Origin: Grimontia indica
GTDB lineage: Bacteria; Pseudomonadota; Gammaproteobacteria; Enterobacterales; Vibrionaceae
DNA: 64,000 nucleotides
Assembly: GCF_000333895.2 (NCBI RefSeq)
Contig: NZ_ANFM02000046.1
Coordinates: 1 to 64,000, forward strand
Direction of reading: 5' to 3'
The notes below the pieces were generated by a model. It did no database searches. It was not told where the DNA came from and saw nothing but the letters and a program-made list of their open reading frames with translations. Position numbers and translations under genes: made by a program. This document shows, piece by piece, positions 61,153-64,000 of the stretch. Within the stretch, counting starts at the first letter, position 1. Every line of letters begins with the position of its first letter.

Positions 61153-63060
61153 TTAAGCTGTTGCTACTTCGTTTTGCGCTTTCGCCTGACGCATTTTCTT
61201 CAGGGATACTGCAACCAGCGCGGTCACCACTGCACCCGCTGCCATACATGCCAGAGCAAGTACAGGTTTGTTCATTGCACCCAGAAGGGCAACTACTGGA
61301 CCACCGTGAGCCACGCTGTTAGTGATACCGAAGGAGAAGGCCATTACCGCAGCAACCATTGAGCCGATAACGTTCGCAGGAATCACTGACATTGGGTCTT
61401 GTGCTGCGAAAGGAATCGCACCTTCAGAGATACCCACCAGACCCATGGCACCGGAAGCTTTACCCGCTTCTATTTCAGACTGTTCGAAGATGTTGAACTT
61501 GCGGCCAATAACCGTAGCCAGCGCCATACCTAGAGGAGCAACAGGAATCGCACATGCCATCGCACCCATGAACTGTGTTTGACCGCTTGCAATCATGCCG
61601 ACAGAGAACAGGAATGCCACTTTGTTGAATGGACCGCCCATGTCGAAGCCAGCCATACCACCCAGCACAATACCCAGCAGGATAACGTTACCTGTGCTCA
61701 TGTTGGTCAGCATAGTATTCAGGCCTTCCATCAGTCCCGCGATTGGCGCGCCGATAACGAAGATGAACAGACCAGCAATGAACAGAGAACCTGTGATTGG
61801 TGCAATCATGATTGGCACCAATGGCTGGATAAACTTGTGATAGTTACGGGTAGCTACCCATTTCACGAAGTAACCCACCAGCAGACCTGCAACGATAGCA
61901 CCGATGAAGCCTGTACCTGCTTCTGCGCCATAGAACGAACCGTTGTTGGCAATCCAGCCACCAATCAGGCCAGGAGCCAGACCTGGACGGTCAGCAATCG
62001 CGTAAGCAATGTAACCGGCAAGGATTGGGATCATCAGGGTGAAGGCAACCACGCCCACATCCAACACTTTGTTCCACATGCTGCCAGGAGGGATCGCCAT
62101 GCCTGCTTCGGTAGGCTGACCACCAATTGCCAGTGCCAGTGCGATCAAAAGGCCACCGGTTACTACGAATGGGATCATGTGAGATACGCCATTCATCAGG
62201 TAACGATACAAATCAGAGCGTGCCTGAGAAGCTTTGCTTTCAGACGACTCAGATGCTTTGTCATCAGCAGAAGCAACGTATGCTGGAGCTTCCAGCGCTT
62301 GATTGATCAAGCCTTTTGCATCTTTGATTGGCGCTTTAACTCCGGTTTTGATCAGACGTTTGCCAGCAAAACGGGTCATGTCCACTTGCTTGTCACAGGA
62401 AACGATAATCGCTTCTGCGCGGGCAATTTCTTCTGCAGTCGGGCTGTTTTTCACGCCGATAGAACCGTTGGTTTCTACCTTCATTTCATAGCCCAGTTCT
62501 GCTGCACCTTTCTCCAGTGCTTCTGCCGCCAGATAAGTGTGTGCAACACCTGCAGGGCAACCAGTCACACCAATCAGCAAACCTTTATTGGCTTCTGGTG
62601 TTTCCAGTTCTTGTTTTTTCTCGAGTAGCAGAGCGAGCGCCTCTCTAGCGCTTTCGGCTTTCATGAAGCTTTCGATAAAGCCATCTTCAATCAGTTTTGA
62701 AGACAGTTCAGCCAGCACTTCAATATGGTGGTTTGCGCCGCCGTCTGGCGAAGCAATCATGAAAAAGAGTTTTGAAGGCAGGCCATCTTCAGCACCGTAT
62801 TCGATGCCTTCGCGGCTGATACCGATAGCAACAGCAGGCTCAATCACTGCAGCACTTTTTGCGTGCGGCAGGGCAACGCCATCTTCGAAGCCGGTGTTAC
62901 CCAGTTCTTCACGGGCGTAAATATCAGCCAGGAACTGTGCTTTGTCGTTGACTCTGCCCTGAGCATGCAGAAGTTCAATCATCTCGGCAAAAACGTCTTC
63001 TTTGGACGTTGCTTTCAGGTTCAGGCAAATCAGATCTTCATTGATTAGCGATGTAATCAT
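61153..63060 (-). CDS. PTS fructose/mannose-type EIIABC permease
   Basis: 635 residues, GAGGGATAGACATC before the ATG. EIIA domain 1-145 with the phosphorylated His66 in GVALPHAKS; EIIB about 157-255 with Cys near 168 in LLIGVTGCPAGVAHTYLAAE; EIIC about 285-620 with FVVTGGLLIALALAIGG, PGLAPGLIGGWIANNGSFYG and VPLGMALATVIGRKFN-type segments. A-B-C order as in ManP/FrwABC-type permeases rather than E. coli FruA. With manA next downstream, mannose is the likely substrate, but fructose cannot be excluded. Possibly CRP-controlled (candidate site at 63191). Confidence 0.93.
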   Translation of the reverse strand: MITSLINEDLICLNLKATSKEDVFAEMIELLHAQGRVNDKAQFLADIYAREELGNTGFEDGVALPHAKSAAVIEPAVAIGISREGIEYGAEDGLPSKLFFMIASPDGGANHHIEVLAELSSKLIEDGFIESFMKAESAREALALLLEKKQELETPEANKGLLIGVTGCPAGVAHTYLAAEALEKGAAELGYEMKVETNGSIGVKNSPTAEEIARAEAIIVSCDKQVDMTRFAGKRLIKTGVKAPIKDAKGLINQALEAPAYVASADDKASESSESKASQARSDLYRYLMNGVSHMIPFVVTGGLLIALALAIGGQPTEAGMAIPPGSMWNKVLDVGVVAFTLMIPILAGYIAYAIADRPGLAPGLIGGWIANNGSFYGAEAGTGFIGAIVAGLLVGYFVKWVATRNYHKFIQPLVPIMIAPITGSLFIAGLFIFVIGAPIAGLMEGLNTMLTNMSTGNVILLGIVLGGMAGFDMGGPFNKVAFLFSVGMIASGQTQFMGAMACAIPVAPLGMALATVIGRKFNIFEQSEIEAGKASGAMGLVGISEGAIPFAAQDPMSVIPANVIGSMVAAVMAFSFGITNSVAHGGPVVALLGAMNKPVLALACMAAGAVVTALVAVSLKKMRQAKAQNEVATA

Positions 63061-63471
63061 GATGTCTATCCCTCAAAAGTTTTTGTTTTTAACGGTTCTC
63101 ACCAATAGATATATTTTCCCGTTTTCGCGCGTACTGTTTGAAGAGGAGAGATAAGGCTTTTACTGGATATTTGTAACATTAAAAGTGAGGTGTGATCTTG
63201 TTCTCATTAAGAGAAGAGTTATGATTTAGTAAGGAGGTAACTTTAAATATATAACATTCATATACTTATATTTGTTCATTTGTCATCTGTTAGTGCGCGA
63301 GATTTGGAGTATTTTCAATGGTGCTAGAGATTAGTAACCTATAAGTGGTAGCAGAGACCGCATTTTTGGTGAGCCTTGTCACGCAATGAGTACGTGCCGT
63401 GGAGAATATGTGGTTGGTTAAATTACGCGAGCGCATAATCGGCGCGTTATTGAGTACTAGAAAAAATAACC
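63061..63471. other. Divergent promoter region of the PTS permease and AraC-type gene
   Basis: About 410 bases without a supported gene. An ORF at 63399-63602 overlaps the AraC-type gene in another frame and is a shadow. Confidence 0.5.
63191..63206. promoter_or_regulatory. Candidate CRP site
   Basis: TGTGA-TCTTGT-TCTCA matches nine of the ten fixed positions of TGTGA-N6-TCACA. It lies about 130 bases before the permease start, where catabolite activation would be expected. By-eye match only. Confidence 0.35.
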
Positions 63472-64000
63472 ATGAGTCAGGTCTTTCAACTGCTGCTGGA
63501 GAATCTTCTGGCAGAGCGCGAACACTTCAATCGCATCTGGTTTGCGAGCGATCAAGTGACGCCACCTCAATTCAGTTATCAGGTCAACTTTCCCCGCGTT
63601 GAACTGGTGATCAGCGGTGAATATCCCAACCTTTTGGAAAACCCCGACAAGTCGATCACTGAATCGAAACTATTGGCAGGGGATGCTTTGTATGTGCCGC
63701 CAAACAGCTGGAACAAACCCAACTGGGACACAGACTGCTCCGTCCTGAGCCTTTTGTTCGGCAAGCGCCAACTGGGCTTCAGTTTGGTGAGTAAGGCTAA
63801 AAATCAACCGGGTTTTTATGACGTGCAAAAGTACAGTCTCCAAACCCGAACCGGCCATGCGATTGACCATATTCTCGCTGCGCTGAATACACTTGCCAAA
63901 GAGCCCGTGCAAACGCCGATGGATGGATACCTGCTCCATGCGCTGTTGAGCTATTGCCAGCAGACGCTTACCGCGCCCGCTGCTGGTACACGTAACCGGG
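63472..64000 (+). CDS. AraC-type transcriptional regulator, N-terminal part (cut by window end)
   Basis: Open frame from the ATG at 63472 to the last base, 176 codons with no stop. Only the N-terminal sensor part is present: a cupin-like region (VNFPRVELVISGEYPNLLEN, LLAGDALYVPPNSWNKPNWD, SVLSLLFGKRQLGFSLV) of a kind common in AraC-family regulators; the HTH domain would lie past the edge. Ribosome binding site weak. Divergent from the mannose/fructose PTS operon, so it may control those genes. The family call rests on the sensor layout only. Confidence 0.65.
   Translation, partial: MSQVFQLLLENLLAEREHFNRIWFASDQVTPPQFSYQVNFPRVELVISGEYPNLLENPDKSITESKLLAGDALYVPPNSWNKPNWDTDCSVLSLLFGKRQLGFSLVSKAKNQPGFYDVQKYSLQTRTGHAIDHILAALNTLAKEPVQTPMDGYLLHALLSYCQQTLTAPAAGTRNR

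Noticed and set aside
61579-62628. 349-codon ORF antisense to the PTS permease
   Set aside because: Lies wholly inside a well-supported gene, with no recognisable family and skewed His/Cys/Gln composition.

Overview
The window looks like a Vibrionaceae chromosome segment. Inference: the zwf-pgl-gnd block, EIIBC glucose PTS, fructose/mannose-type PTS next to manA, RTX proteins and moderate G+C fit a Grimontia/Enterovibrio/Vibrio-type genome. As I recall, zwf-pgl-gnd lies on the second chromosome in Vibrio cholerae, so this may be a secondary chromosome. No rRNA, CRISPR array or intact insertion sequence was seen. Only the last bases of a probable tRNA-Ser are present, at the left edge.

Layout. 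1-8.4 kb: tRNA tail, AraC regulator, YbhB-like protein, CorA, a periplasmic binding protein fused to a ribosomal L7/L12-type C-terminal domain, a lipoprotein pair, an Lrp regulator with a nearby truncated copy, OsmC and an exported RidA. 9.2-17 kb: a cysteine-rich RTX protein, a Crp-like regulator, then an SLC13 transporter / anchored periplasmic protein / archaeal-type phosphoglycerate-mutase homologue operon with a LysR gene, closed by a decayed second copy of the Crp-like gene. 17-24.9 kb: nitroreductase-YdcZ-GNAT operon, zwf-pgl-gnd (oxidative pentose phosphate pathway), a glycine-rich-domain protein and a triple CHRD lipoprotein. 25-34 kb: surface/secreted block with a large lipoprotein, RTX proteins of 1100 and 455 residues and an exported protein of unknown function. 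34-41 kb: thioesterase, a two-component system co-transcribed with a sugar-binding protein, divergent ptsG, and a DMT transporter. 41-48.6 kb: ArnT/ArnC-like glycosyltransferases divergent from a second two-component system, a DMT transporter, an AraC regulator and a second cysteine-rich RTX protein. 49-56.2 kb: stand-alone trpB, a helicase with predicted membrane segments, an MscS-type gene with a broken 5' end, Bor lipoprotein, DUF805 protein, and a decayed helicase copy. 56-64 kb: GH3 lipoprotein, manA, a PTS permease and the start of a probable AraC-type regulator cut by the window edge.

How the genes fit together. Much of the window handles sugars: uptake (two PTS permeases, a sugar-binding protein with a two-component system), entry steps (manA, zwf-pgl-gnd) and extracellular glucoside hydrolysis (GH3). 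Much of the rest faces outward: four RTX proteins, several lipoproteins and lipid-linked glycosyltransferases. No type I secretion genes are present, so RTX export would depend on a system elsewhere.

The main structural pattern is that three times (Lrp, Crp-like, helicase) an intact gene and a decayed same-strand copy bracket a 2-5.5 kb accessory block. This is what single-crossover integration of homologous foreign DNA would leave. The strongest candidates for undescribed biology are the binding-protein/L7-L12 fusion, the 341-residue cysteine-rich RTX pair, and the SLC13/mutase-like operon, whose mutase homologue has Thr where I expect the Ser nucleophile.
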